Source: JAWLHU01 sp049325315 (GTDB lineage: Bacteria; Bacillota; Sulfobacillia; Symbiobacteriales; Symbiobacteriaceae). From it: a stretch of 64,000 nucleotides of DNA. Shown in pieces: positions 46,989 through 55,254 of the stretch. The DNA lies in the NCBI GenBank assembly GCA_049325315.1, contig JBMONB010000128.1, positions 1-64,000 of the forward strand, written 5' to 3'. The position numbers and the translations under genes are program-made. Under the pieces are notes generated by a model. It did not search any database and was not told where the DNA came from. It saw only the letters and a program-made list of their open reading frames with translations. Numbering within the stretch: the first letter of the stretch is position 1; every line of letters begins with the position of its first letter.

Positions 46989-47359
46989 CCAGACCGGCGC
47001 CGGCGCACCCTGGAGCGCCCCCTGCGCCCCTTTGACGACCGCCCCCCATCGGAGGCCGCCCCGTCGCTGCGGAGCTGGTGCAGGAGCGCCTGGTAGACCC
47101 GGTGCGTCTCGCTGACAGGGCGCAGGGTCTGCCCCTGGTCCCGCTTGGCCAGCCGGATCAGCCACTGCAGGTCGGCCTGCGCCGCCAGCCAGGCCTGGTG
47201 CGCCAGCTCCAGCTCCTCGGGGGTGGCCGCCTCCCGCACCTGGGCCTCTGCCCAGCGGTACCGCTCCAGGGCACCTCGCCACCGCCGTTCGGCTTCGGTC
47301 GGGACCGGCTCGGGGTCCTTGAACCCAAACAGCCGACCGATCGCACGGAAGACCGACAC
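46985..47359 (-). CDS. Small basic protein of unknown function
   Basis: This is a 124-residue protein with a GTG start placed 9 bases after GAGGAGGTG, the end of the M14 gene. It is helical and rich in Ala/Glu/Arg in the middle (LELAHQAWLAAQADLQWLI), with a tail of Arg/Lys/Gly (KGRRGRSRVRRRRSG). No family is recognised. It lies 3 bases after the M14 peptidase gene and is surely in its operon. The tail could bind nucleic acid or membrane phospholipid. Confidence 0.6.
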   Translation of the reverse strand: MSVFRAIGRLFGFKDPEPVPTEAERRWRGALERYRWAEAQVREAATPEELELAHQAWLAAQADLQWLIRLAKRDQGQTLRPVSETHRVYQALLHQLRSDGAASDGGRSSKGRRGRSRVRRRRSG

Positions 47360-47362
47360 CGC

Positions 47363-48184
47363 TCACACCTCCTCTGCCAGGACCTGAAGCCCCTCCCACA
47401 TGACCGGCTCGTTCGCCCGCCAGATCTTCTCGAACTGGCTGACGGGCAGCGGGTTGACCCCCCGCCCCACCTCAACGGTGAAGCCCGGTCGCCCGAACTC
47501 CTGAATAAACCAGTCCTTGTAACCGGCCCCGCTCCCCGCGTAGCGGACCGGCTGGTAGCCGCTCGCCGCCGCGAAGCGGCCCACGATCCGCTCCGCCTCC
47601 GGCGGCTCGTGCCCCCCGTATCCCCAGTAGATCACCTCGCCCTGGGAGTGAAAGGCGATGACCAGCCCGAAGTCTTGCTCCCGAGTCAGCTCCGCCATCG
47701 CCGCCGCCTCGGGCTCCGAGAGCGGCGACGGCCCGGCGTAGCCCCGGGGGGCAGGAGCCCGCGGACCCTTGCGCCGCTCTTCCTCCCAGTCCGCGCCGCC
47801 GTTGGCCTGCGCTACCGCCTGATGCTCGGGTCCACCGGGGTCAGTGCCGTTGATCACCAACTCCACGCCATCGGGGTTGACCATGGGAACCAGGTAGAGC
47901 GAGGTCGCCTCAAAGAGGCGCCGTGCCCGCTCATCGCCCTGCTGCAGGGCTGCTGCATAGGCCTGGGCGAAGCGCACCAGCAGGGGGGCGGTGATCCATT
48001 CGTGGGCGTGAAACGCCCCGTTGTAATGCACCCGTTTGGGGCCGATCCCGATGCGGATCAAGGGAAGCTGCCGCCCCATCACCGAGCGGCCCGCGGAGCC
48101 CGTGCGCACGAACCGGTGCCGCATGGCGAGACGGCGCACATCGGCCTGCAGATTCTCGTACCCGTACGCTCCCCGCAGTTCCAT
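47363..48184 (-). CDS. M14-family zinc carboxypeptidase, probably gamma-D-glutamyl-diaminopimelate peptidase type
   Basis: This is a 273-residue protein. The open frame continues upstream but ATG at 48184 follows GGGAGGG correctly and gives MELRGAYGYENLQADVRRL. The zinc ligands HAHEW (residues about 60-64) and AFHSQGE (about 180), the substrate loop VPMVNPDGVEL and the catalytic Glu in FTVEVG are all present. Relatives cleave cell-wall peptides or small peptides. No signal sequence is visible, favouring a cytosolic recycling role. Confidence 0.88.
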   Translation of the reverse strand: MELRGAYGYENLQADVRRLAMRHRFVRTGSAGRSVMGRQLPLIRIGIGPKRVHYNGAFHAHEWITAPLLVRFAQAYAAALQQGDERARRLFEATSLYLVPMVNPDGVELVINGTDPGGPEHQAVAQANGGADWEEERRKGPRAPAPRGYAGPSPLSEPEAAAMAELTREQDFGLVIAFHSQGEVIYWGYGGHEPPEAERIVGRFAAASGYQPVRYAGSGAGYKDWFIQEFGRPGFTVEVGRGVNPLPVSQFEKIWRANEPVMWEGLQVLAEEV

Positions 48185-48334
48185 GTGATCCCTCCCGACA
48201 AAGAGGACAGCGTATCTTATGCGGCGCAGGCCTGACGGGGACCCGTCCATAGATAGAAGGGTTCGAGCCCGAAACGTCTGGGGGAGGATGTTTGACCGGG
48301 CCGCGCCTGGCTGAGAATGTTGGAGGTGAGGCGC

Positions 48335-48427
48335 TTGGATCAGAACGAGCAGTACATACGCTTTCGACTGGACGCGATTGTAGACGCCTGGCGCCAGGCT
48401 ACTCCCAGGGAGCGGGCGCACCGTTGA
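48335..48427 (+). CDS. Candidate 30-residue small protein
   Basis: TTG at 48335 follows TTGGAGGTGAG with about 6-8 bases spacing, a strong ribosome site in an otherwise gene-free 476-base gap. The product is MDQNEQYIRFRLDAIVDAWR plus ATPRERAHR, a charged amphipathic helix. A terminator follows 55 bases later. There is no homology to call on, so it remains a candidate. Confidence 0.42.
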   Translation: MDQNEQYIRFRLDAIVDAWRQATPRERAHR

Positions 48428-48481
48428 CCCAACCATAAGCTGGAGGCCGAGCGGGATACCCCGCGGCTCCGTTGAACGACG

Positions 48482-48514
48482 CCCTCGCACATCAGCTGGT
48501 GTGCGGGGGTTTCT
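48482..48514 (+). terminator. Terminator upstream of nosZ
   Basis: CCCTCGCACA pairs with TGTGCGGGGG (one G-T) around eight bases and is followed by TTTCT. It isolates the nos operon from the small gene. Confidence 0.75.
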
Positions 48515-48660
48515 CATTGCGACTGAGAGCCATTTGAAGGCTCTTTACTTTTCCCGAACACGCCAGGACAGTGCAGAATATTCGGCGAAATCTGCAGGTA
48601 TCACTTCAACCATCCGGACGGCAACACGGACACCTTGTGGGAAGGGAAGGGAGCGTTGCT

Positions 48661-50670
48661 ATGAGACGGAGATTGGTCGTGACCCTGGCCGCAATCCTGG
48701 CGGCGGTGGTGTTGGTGGCTGCGGGCTACTGGGCGGGCGGGCGGAATGCGCCGGCCGCTTCCGGGACAGCGGCGGTCGCCACAGGGATGGGGCAAGATGC
48801 CGATGCCATCGCCAGGGCGCGGGGGCTGAAGCCGGCCGATGTGGCGGCAGCCTTGAAGACCTATGTTCCCTCCGGTCAGATGGATGAGTACGTCATGTTT
48901 GCCTCAGGTGGCCATTCCGGTCAGGTCTTCGTCATCGGACTGCCCTCCATGCGTCAGCTGAAGACGATTCCGGTCTTCACCCCCGAGCCCTGGGTCGGCT
49001 GGGGCTACAGCAATGAGACCCGGGAGGTGCTGGCGCAGGGCGATATCCGGGGCGAGCCGATCACCTGGGCCGACACCCACCACCCCGGACTCAGTGAGAC
49101 GAAGGGCGAGTACGACGGGGAGTTCCTGTTCATCAACGACAAGTCCGGCGGCCGTGTGGCCGTGATCGACCTGCGGGACTTCGAGACGAAGCAGATCGTG
49201 AAGAACCCGCTCTTTATCAACGACCACGGTTCCACCTTTGTCACCCCGAACACCGAGTACGTGATCGAGGGCTCCCAGTACGCCGTCCCCCTGGGCTGGA
49301 AGTACGCCCCGCTCACCGACGAGAGCTACAGGGAGAACTACCGGGGGCTGCTCACCTTCTGGAAGTTCGACCGGGCGAAGGGGCGCATCGATCCGAAGCA
49401 GTCCTGGGCGATTGAGCTGCCGCCCTACTGGCAGGACCTCTGCGATGCGGGCAAGGGCCCGTCCGACGGGCTGGTCTTCTGCAACTCCATCGACACCGAA
49501 CTGGCCATCGGCGGCATCGAGAAGGGGAATCCGCCCTTTGAGGCCGGCGCCTCCCAGCGCGATATGGACTACATGCACGTGGTCGACTGGAAGAAGGCCG
49601 AGCAGGTGGTCGCGGCGGGCAAGGTGACCGAGATGGAGGGCATGCGGGTGATTCGGCTGGAGGATGCGGTAAAGGAGCAGCTCCTCTGGTTCGTGCCCGA
49701 GCCCAAGAGCCCCCACGGCGTCGATGTGACCCCCAAGGGGACCCACGTGGTGGTGGGCGGCAAGCTCGACCCGCATGTCTCGATCTACAGCGTGGAGAAG
49801 CTGAAGGCCGCCATGCAGAAGGAGGCGCCGGAGAAGGACCTCTACGGCGTGCCGGTGCTGGACTTCAAGGAGGTGCTGGAGGCGCAGGTGGAGGTGGGCC
49901 TCGGCCCGCTGCACACCGTCTACGACAACCAGGGCTACGCCTACACCAGCCTCTTCCTGGACAGCGCCGTCGCCCGGTGGACCCTGGGCTCCGAGCGGCC
50001 GCAAGACGGCTGGAAGCTGATCTCCAAGACCCCGGTCCAGTACAACGTCGGCCATCTGGCGGCGGCCGAGGGCGACACCGTCAGCCCCGACGGCAAGTAC
50101 CTGGTGGCCCTGAACAAGTGGTCGATCGACCGGTTCCTGGTGGTGGGGCCGCTGCACCCGCAGAATCTGCAGCTAATGGACATCAGTGCGCCCGGTGAGA
50201 CAATGCCCGTCATCTACGACATGGCGATGGGTGTTGGCGAGCCGCACTACGCCCAGATCATTAAAGCTGACAAGCTTAAGGGGTGGAAGACCTACCCCGA
50301 GATCGGGTACAACCCGCTGACCATGTCGAAGGATCCGCACGGGATCAAGGCCGGCGAGGAGCGGGTGGTGCGCGAGGGCAACAAGGTGGAGATCTGGATG
50401 TCCGCCATCCGCAGCCATTACAACCCGGAGCATGTCGAGGTGAAGAAGGGCGACCACGTGATCTGGCACATCACCAACATCGAGACCGCCCGCGACGCCA
50501 CCCATGGCTTCGCCCTGCCCGGGTACAACTTCCACCTGAGCCTTGAGCCGGGCGAGACGGGCACCATTGAGTTCGTGGCAAAGCACGAGGGCGTCTTCAC
50601 CTTCTACTGCACCGAGTTCTGCTCGGCGCTGCACCTGGAGATGACCGGCTACTTCCTGGTGAAGCCGTAA
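48661..50670 (+). CDS. nosZ: Nitrous oxide reductase, clade II (Sec-exported)
   Basis: This is a 669-residue protein. ATG at 48661 follows GGGAAGGGAG. A Sec-type signal (LVVTLAAILAAVVLVAAGYW) without a Tat twin-Arg motif marks the clade II enzyme. The catalytic CuZ histidine pair is in ADTHHPGL near residue 140, within a seven-bladed propeller. The CuA domain at the C-terminus has HGFALPGYN and CTEFCSALHLEM (C-x3-C-x3-H-x2-M). It reduces N2O to N2 on the outer face of the membrane, fed by the lipoprotein cytochrome at the end of the operon. The length is normal. Confidence 0.96.
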   Translation: MRRRLVVTLAAILAAVVLVAAGYWAGGRNAPAASGTAAVATGMGQDADAIARARGLKPADVAAALKTYVPSGQMDEYVMFASGGHSGQVFVIGLPSMRQLKTIPVFTPEPWVGWGYSNETREVLAQGDIRGEPITWADTHHPGLSETKGEYDGEFLFINDKSGGRVAVIDLRDFETKQIVKNPLFINDHGSTFVTPNTEYVIEGSQYAVPLGWKYAPLTDESYRENYRGLLTFWKFDRAKGRIDPKQSWAIELPPYWQDLCDAGKGPSDGLVFCNSIDTELAIGGIEKGNPPFEAGASQRDMDYMHVVDWKKAEQVVAAGKVTEMEGMRVIRLEDAVKEQLLWFVPEPKSPHGVDVTPKGTHVVVGGKLDPHVSIYSVEKLKAAMQKEAPEKDLYGVPVLDFKEVLEAQVEVGLGPLHTVYDNQGYAYTSLFLDSAVARWTLGSERPQDGWKLISKTPVQYNVGHLAAAEGDTVSPDGKYLVALNKWSIDRFLVVGPLHPQNLQLMDISAPGETMPVIYDMAMGVGEPHYAQIIKADKLKGWKTYPEIGYNPLTMSKDPHGIKAGEERVVREGNKVEIWMSAIRSHYNPEHVEVKKGDHVIWHITNIETARDATHGFALPGYNFHLSLEPGETGTIEFVAKHEGVFTFYCTEFCSALHLEMTGYFLVKP

Positions 50671-50698
50671 CTGCGTGGTTGGAGGGAGGTCGAAGGGC

Positions 50699-51268
50699 GT
50701 GGTCGACAGGCTGATCACCGGCGTGGGGGTCGTCGTGGCGGCGTCGCTCCTGCTGGTCTCCATCTGGCTGCCATACTGGACCATCAAGCTGGAGGCGCCG
50801 CAGTACCCGGAGGGGCTGTGGGCGACCACCTATGTCACCCACCTGACCGGCGATGTGCGGGAGATCGATGAGCTGAACCACTACATCGGGATGATGCGGC
50901 TCGATGACGCTGCGGCGCTGGAGAAGCGGGTGGCCGTCTACGCCATGGTGTCGATCGCGGCGCTGGCCCTGCTCTCCTGGGCGCTGCGCGGCTGGTTGCG
51001 CTGGGCGTTGCGGCTGCCGCTGGTCCTCTTCCCGGCGGGCTTTGTGGCCGACCTGGCCTACTGGCTCTGGTATGCCGGGAATCATCTCGACCCGACCGCG
51101 GCGCTCTCCAGCAGCATCAAGCCGTTCACCCCGGCCGTGCTGGGGCGGGGAACGATCGGCCAGTTCCACACCGTCGCCCGCTTCGAGCTGGGCTTCTGGC
51201 TGGCGCTGCTGGGGGCGGCTGTCGCCATTCTCACGCTGCTCTGGCCGGAGGAGGAGGCCCAGCCATGA
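50699..51268 (+). CDS. nosB: NosB-like four-helix membrane protein
   Basis: This is a 189-residue protein. GTG at 50699 is chosen because GGAGGGAGG precedes it by 9 bases. Four hydrophobic helices are seen (about residues 5-28, 75-95, 98-125 and 158-182) with a large extracytoplasmic loop after the first. The position between nosZ and nosD matches nosB of clade II clusters such as that of Wolinella, a protein of unproven function. The assignment rests on order and topology. Confidence 0.75.
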   Translation: MVDRLITGVGVVVAASLLLVSIWLPYWTIKLEAPQYPEGLWATTYVTHLTGDVREIDELNHYIGMMRLDDAAALEKRVAVYAMVSIAALALLSWALRGWLRWALRLPLVLFPAGFVADLAYWLWYAGNHLDPTAALSSSIKPFTPAVLGRGTIGQFHTVARFELGFWLALLGAAVAILTLLWPEEEAQP

Positions 51269-52740
51269 GGGGCCGGCTGCTGGTGGGGGTGCTTCTGGCG
51301 CTGCTCCTGCTGCCGGTGCCGGCGCTGGGGGCCGATTCGCCGCAGTTCCCGATTCCACCTGAGCCGGACCCGTTTGCACCCAGCGGCCGCACGCTGGTGG
51401 TCTCCCCGGAGGGGCCCTACCGCTCCCCGGCGGAGGCGCTGGCGGCGGCCGCCCCGGGCGACACGGTGGAGGTGCGCGGGGGCGCCTATACCGGCCACCT
51501 GGTGGTAGCGGTCCCGGTCCGGCTGGTGGGGGTGGACTGGCCGGTGCTGGACGGCGGGGGCCAGGGGAGTGTGCTCACTCTGAAGGCCCCCCGGGTGGAG
51601 GTGACCGGCTTTCTGATTCGGTCGACGGGCCAGAACCTCTCCACGGAGGATGCGGCCATCACCGTTACGGGGCCCGGCGCCTACATTCACCACAACCGGA
51701 TCGAGGAGGCGCTCTTCGGCGTCTACCTGCGCAAGGCCCACCACAGCCGGGTGATCGCCAACGAGATCACCGGGCTCGACGAGGACCTCGGGCTGCGGGG
51801 CGACGCCATTCGCATCTGGTACAGCCCCGTCTGCCTGGTGGAGGCGAACCGGGTAGAGGGCGGCCGCGACGTGATCATCTGGTTCTCCGACCAGGTGGTG
51901 CTGCGGCGCAACCAGATCACCGGCTCCCGCTATGGCCTTCACTTCATGTGGTCGGGGGACGGTCTGGTGGAGGAGAACCGGCTCGATGAGAACTCGGTCG
52001 GCATCTTCGTGATGTACAGCAGCCGGGTGGCGGTGCGCCGCAACCTGATTCGGGGGAGCCGCGGCCCCAGCGGGTACGGGCTGGCGCTGAAGGATGCCGA
52101 GTACCTGACGGCGGAGCAGAACTGGATCACAGCGAACCGGGTGGGGCTCTACCTGGACAACTCGCCGTACTCCCGGGACGCCTGGAACCGGTTTGCCGAG
52201 AACGTGGTGGCGGGCAATGAGATCGGCCTTCTGGCGATGCCGGCGACCCATGACAACCGCTTTGCCCGCAACGACTTCCTGGACAACGCCGACCAGGTAC
52301 AGCTCACAGCCGGCGGAGCGCTTGGTCCCAACACCTGGGCAGAGGGGTCGACCGGAAACTTCTGGAGCGACTACGCCGGCTATGACCGCGATGGCGACGG
52401 GACCGGGGAACTGCCGTACCAGTACATTAGCCTCTTCGAGACGATGGTCGCCCGGCGGGAGTCGGTGAGCTGGTTCCGGCACAGCCCGGCGGCGGCGGCG
52501 GTGGACCTGGCGGCCCGGGCCTTCCCGGCGGTGGCGCCGGAGCCCAGGCTGACCGATCCGTTTCCGGCGGTTCGCCCCTATCTCGCCGGGGGGTTCGAGC
52601 CCCCTGTGGCGGCAGAACCAGATGAGCGCTCAAACCTGGCCCTGGTGAGCCTGGCGATGCTGGGCGCTGCGGCACTGGCAGCCCGGGCGCTGCTCAGGGC
52701 CGGGACCCGGAGGCGCCCGCGACGGGGGGTGGTCGGTTGA
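51265..52740 (+). CDS. nosD: NosD, right-handed beta-helix copper-cluster assembly protein
   Basis: This is a 491-residue protein starting on an ATGA overlap with nosB. A signal peptide (LLVGVLLALLLLPVPALGA) leads to repeated beta-helix rungs (for example NRIEEALFGVYLRKAHHSRVI). The C-terminus has a single membrane helix (LALVSLAMLGAAALAARALL) and Arg-rich tail, which anchors it. NosD acts with NosF and NosY in CuZ maturation of NosZ. Confidence 0.93.
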   Translation: MRGRLLVGVLLALLLLPVPALGADSPQFPIPPEPDPFAPSGRTLVVSPEGPYRSPAEALAAAAPGDTVEVRGGAYTGHLVVAVPVRLVGVDWPVLDGGGQGSVLTLKAPRVEVTGFLIRSTGQNLSTEDAAITVTGPGAYIHHNRIEEALFGVYLRKAHHSRVIANEITGLDEDLGLRGDAIRIWYSPVCLVEANRVEGGRDVIIWFSDQVVLRRNQITGSRYGLHFMWSGDGLVEENRLDENSVGIFVMYSSRVAVRRNLIRGSRGPSGYGLALKDAEYLTAEQNWITANRVGLYLDNSPYSRDAWNRFAENVVAGNEIGLLAMPATHDNRFARNDFLDNADQVQLTAGGALGPNTWAEGSTGNFWSDYAGYDRDGDGTGELPYQYISLFETMVARRESVSWFRHSPAAAAVDLAARAFPAVAPEPRLTDPFPAVRPYLAGGFEPPVAAEPDERSNLALVSLAMLGAAALAARALLRAGTRRRPRRGVVG

Positions 52741-53522
52741 TCGAGGTGAACGGGCTGGTGAAGCGGTATGGGGAGAAGACCGTGCTGAGCGGTCTCACCT
52801 TCACGCTGGCGGCGGGCGGTTCTGCAGCGCTGTGGGGCGCCAACGGGGCCGGGAAGTCCACCACGCTTCGCTGTCTGCTGGGCCAGACCAGCTTCGAGGG
52901 CCAGGTCCGGGTGGACGGGCGCGACCCGCGGGCAGCGCCGCGGCAGGTCCGCCGCCGGGTGGGCTACGTGCCCCAGGAGTTCGCCGCTTACGACCTGACC
53001 GTGGCTGAGTGCCTGCGCTTCTTCGCTGCCCTGAAGGGTATGGGGGAGGGGCGCTGCCAGGAGGTCCTGGCGCTGGTGGACCTGACCGGAGAGCAAGGGA
53101 AGGCGGTGGCCGCCCTCTCGGGCGGCATGCGGCAGCGGCTCGCCCTGGCGCTGGCCCTGCTGGCCGACCCGCCTGTGCTCCTGCTCGACGAGCCCACCGC
53201 CAGCCTGGATGCCGCCTCCCGAGGCCAGTTCCTGGCACTGCTGACGGCGCTGCGGGGGCGGGGCAAGACGCTGCTCTTCGCCTCCCACCGGCCCGAAGAG
53301 GTGCTGGAGCTGGCGGAGCGGGTCCTGGTGATCGAGGGCGGGCAGGTGGCAAACGATCTGACCGCGGCCCAGTTTGCCGAGGAGACCGGGGCCTGGGTGC
53401 GGCTCCGCCTCCGGCGGGAGCGCTGGCCCTTTGCCAAGGCGGCCCTGCTTCACGCCGGCCTCGACCCGGCGGATTTCGAGGTGGAGGGATTGTCATGGAG
53501 ATCGCCGCGCTCGCCGCAATAG
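52737..53522 (+). CDS. nosF: NosF ABC transporter ATPase
   Basis: This is a 261-residue protein with a TTG start that overlaps the nosD stop (TTGA). Walker A GANGAGKST, signature LSGGMRQRLALALALL, Walker B VLLLDEPTASLDAAS and the SHRPEE switch are present. It powers NosDFY in sulfur delivery for the CuZ cluster. Confidence 0.93.
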   Translation: MIEVNGLVKRYGEKTVLSGLTFTLAAGGSAALWGANGAGKSTTLRCLLGQTSFEGQVRVDGRDPRAAPRQVRRRVGYVPQEFAAYDLTVAECLRFFAALKGMGEGRCQEVLALVDLTGEQGKAVAALSGGMRQRLALALALLADPPVLLLDEPTASLDAASRGQFLALLTALRGRGKTLLFASHRPEEVLELAERVLVIEGGQVANDLTAAQFAEETGAWVRLRLRRERWPFAKAALLHAGLDPADFEVEGLSWRSPRSPQ

Positions 53523-54325
53523 CCGGCAAGGAGTTCCGGGACTCCCTTCGCACCCGCTGGTTCTGGCTCTACACCATCGCCTTCACCCTGCTGGCGGCGG
53601 GCCTCTCCTACCTGGCCTCGGCCTACGCCGGGCTGGCGGGGGTGCGGGGCTTCGGCCGGACCGCCGCCGGGCTGGTCAACCTGGTCTTGCTGATCGTGCC
53701 GCTCATGGGGCTGACCGCCGGCGCCCAGGCGCTGGCAGGCGAGCGGGAGCGGGGGACGCTGCTCTACCTGCTCTCCCAGCCGGTGGACCGGGCCGAACTG
53801 CTGCTGGGCAAGTGGCTGGGTCTGGCCGCCGCCCTGGCGCTGTCGATCCTGAGCGCCTTCGGCGTGACCGGGCTGTTGCTCGCCGCCGGCGGCGCCCGCA
53901 TGGAGTCGAGGGCCTACCTGCTCTTCGCCCTGCTTACGATCCTCCTGGCGCTGGCCACCCTGGGGCTCGGCCTGGCGATTTCCGCGGTGAGCAGCCGGGT
54001 GGCCGGCGCCACGGGGGCGGCACTTTTCACCTGGCTGGGGCTGGTCTTTCTGGGCGACCTGGGGCTCATGGGCATGGCGGCGGTGCTCCGCCTCTCCATC
54101 GCCCCGCTGGCGCTCCTCTCCGCCCTCAACCCGCTGCAACTCTTCAAGGTGGCAGCGGTGGCGGGGCTGGAGCCGACCCTCGATGTGCTGGGCCCGGTGG
54201 GGCGGTACGTTCACGACCTGCTGGGCGCCTGGCTGGTGACGGCGCTGACCGCAGCCCTGGCGCTCTGGGGCCTTGCGGCGCTGCTGGCCGCCTGGGCGCT
54301 CTTCGTGCGGAGGGATCCGTCATGA
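53495..54325 (+). CDS. nosY: NosY ABC-2 type permease
   Basis: This is a 276-residue protein with ATG 4-5 bases after GGAGGGATTG, inside the end of nosF (28-base overlap in another frame). Six hydrophobic helices and the ABC-2 motif GERERGTLLYLLSQPVDR are present. It forms the membrane part of NosFY. Confidence 0.9.
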   Translation: MEIAALAAIAGKEFRDSLRTRWFWLYTIAFTLLAAGLSYLASAYAGLAGVRGFGRTAAGLVNLVLLIVPLMGLTAGAQALAGERERGTLLYLLSQPVDRAELLLGKWLGLAAALALSILSAFGVTGLLLAAGGARMESRAYLLFALLTILLALATLGLGLAISAVSSRVAGATGAALFTWLGLVFLGDLGLMGMAAVLRLSIAPLALLSALNPLQLFKVAAVAGLEPTLDVLGPVGRYVHDLLGAWLVTALTAALALWGLAALLAAWALFVRRDPS

Positions 54326-54783
54326 GGGCGGCGTTATGGTGGGTCTTCCTGTTGCTGGTGGCCGGTCTGACCATGGCGGGGTGTGGGGAGAGTGGGGCAG
54401 ATCCGCCAAAGATCAAGTGGCAGGAAGATATCTGCGACTACTGCCGCATGGTGATCGAGGACCGGCGGTTCGCGGCGGGCTACCGGCTGGAGACAGGCGA
54501 GCAGCGTAGGTTTGACGATATCGGCGACATGGTGCTCTTCCTGCGGGCCGAGCAGGGGAAGGTGAGCTCGATCTGGGTGCAGAGCCTCGATGATGAGGTC
54601 TGGCTGGAGGCCCACCAGGCGTTCTTCGTGGAGGCGGCAGCGATCGAATCGCCCATGGGGTACGGGCTGGCTGCCGTGGCAAGCCGTGAGCGGGCCGAGG
54701 CGCTGGCGCAGGAGCGGAAGGGCGAGGTACTTACCTGGGAGCAGCTGCGGGAGCGGGGCGTCAAGCCCCCCCGCAGCCAGTGA
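54322..54783 (+). CDS. nosL: NosL copper-chaperone lipoprotein
   Basis: This is a 153-residue protein starting on an ATGA overlap with nosY. A lipobox (LTMAGCGE) anchors it outside. The Cu(I)-binding motif CDYCRM (C-x2-C-x-M) lies near residue 38-43, and the fold ends with the typical GEVLTWEQLRERG. NosL supplies copper to NosZ. Confidence 0.94.
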   Translation: MRAALWWVFLLLVAGLTMAGCGESGADPPKIKWQEDICDYCRMVIEDRRFAAGYRLETGEQRRFDDIGDMVLFLRAEQGKVSSIWVQSLDDEVWLEAHQAFFVEAAAIESPMGYGLAAVASRERAEALAQERKGEVLTWEQLRERGVKPPRSQ

Positions 54784-54803
54784 GCATACAAGGAGGGGGT
54801 TGC

Positions 54804-55187
54804 ATGCGGATGCATCGGATTCTTGTGGGGGTGGTTGCCGGCGTGGTGGCACTGACCCTGGCAGCCTGCTCCGGGGGCGGGTCCAAGAAGGAGCCCGGCC
54901 TGGGCGGCGACGCCGCCAACGGCAAGGTGCTCTTCGTCGAGACCTGCTCTTCGTGCCACGGGCCTGACGGCAAAGGGCTACCGGGGCTGGGCAAGGGGCT
55001 GCACGAGAGCGAGTTCACCAATGGCCTGACCGACCAGGAGCTGCTGGACTTCATGAAGGTGGGCCGCTCCACCTCGGACCCGCTCAACACCACGGGGGTG
55101 GAGATGCCGGCCCGGGGCGGGAACCCGGCGCTGACCGACGAGAAGCTGATCGATATCATCGCCTACATACGCACCCTGCGGAAGTAG
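54804..55187 (+). CDS. Membrane-anchored c-type cytochrome, probable electron donor to NosZ
   Basis: This is a 127-residue protein with ATG 4 bases after AAGGAGGGGG. The lipobox LTLAACSGG is followed by a Gly/Ser/Lys linker. A single haem motif, CSSCH, lies in ETCSSCHGPDGKG, and MPARGGN supplies the Met ligand, a typical small class I cytochrome. It is last gene of the nos operon, so passing electrons from the quinone pool to NosZ (a NosC-like role) is the simplest reading. Confidence 0.88.
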   Translation: MRMHRILVGVVAGVVALTLAACSGGGSKKEPGLGGDAANGKVLFVETCSSCHGPDGKGLPGLGKGLHESEFTNGLTDQELLDFMKVGRSTSDPLNTTGVEMPARGGNPALTDEKLIDIIAYIRTLRK

Positions 55188-55211
55188 GCGGCCCGGCCCC
55201 GCAATGGCAAA

Positions 55212-55238
55212 CCCCCGCACACGCTCGGTGTGCGGGGG
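55212..55238. terminator. Terminator between the nos operon and the permease gene
   Basis: CCCCCGCACAC pairs with GTGTGCGGGGG around a five-base loop, followed by CTTCTC. The two genes converge here. Confidence 0.85.
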
Positions 55239-55254
55239 CTTCTCGCGCCCGGGT

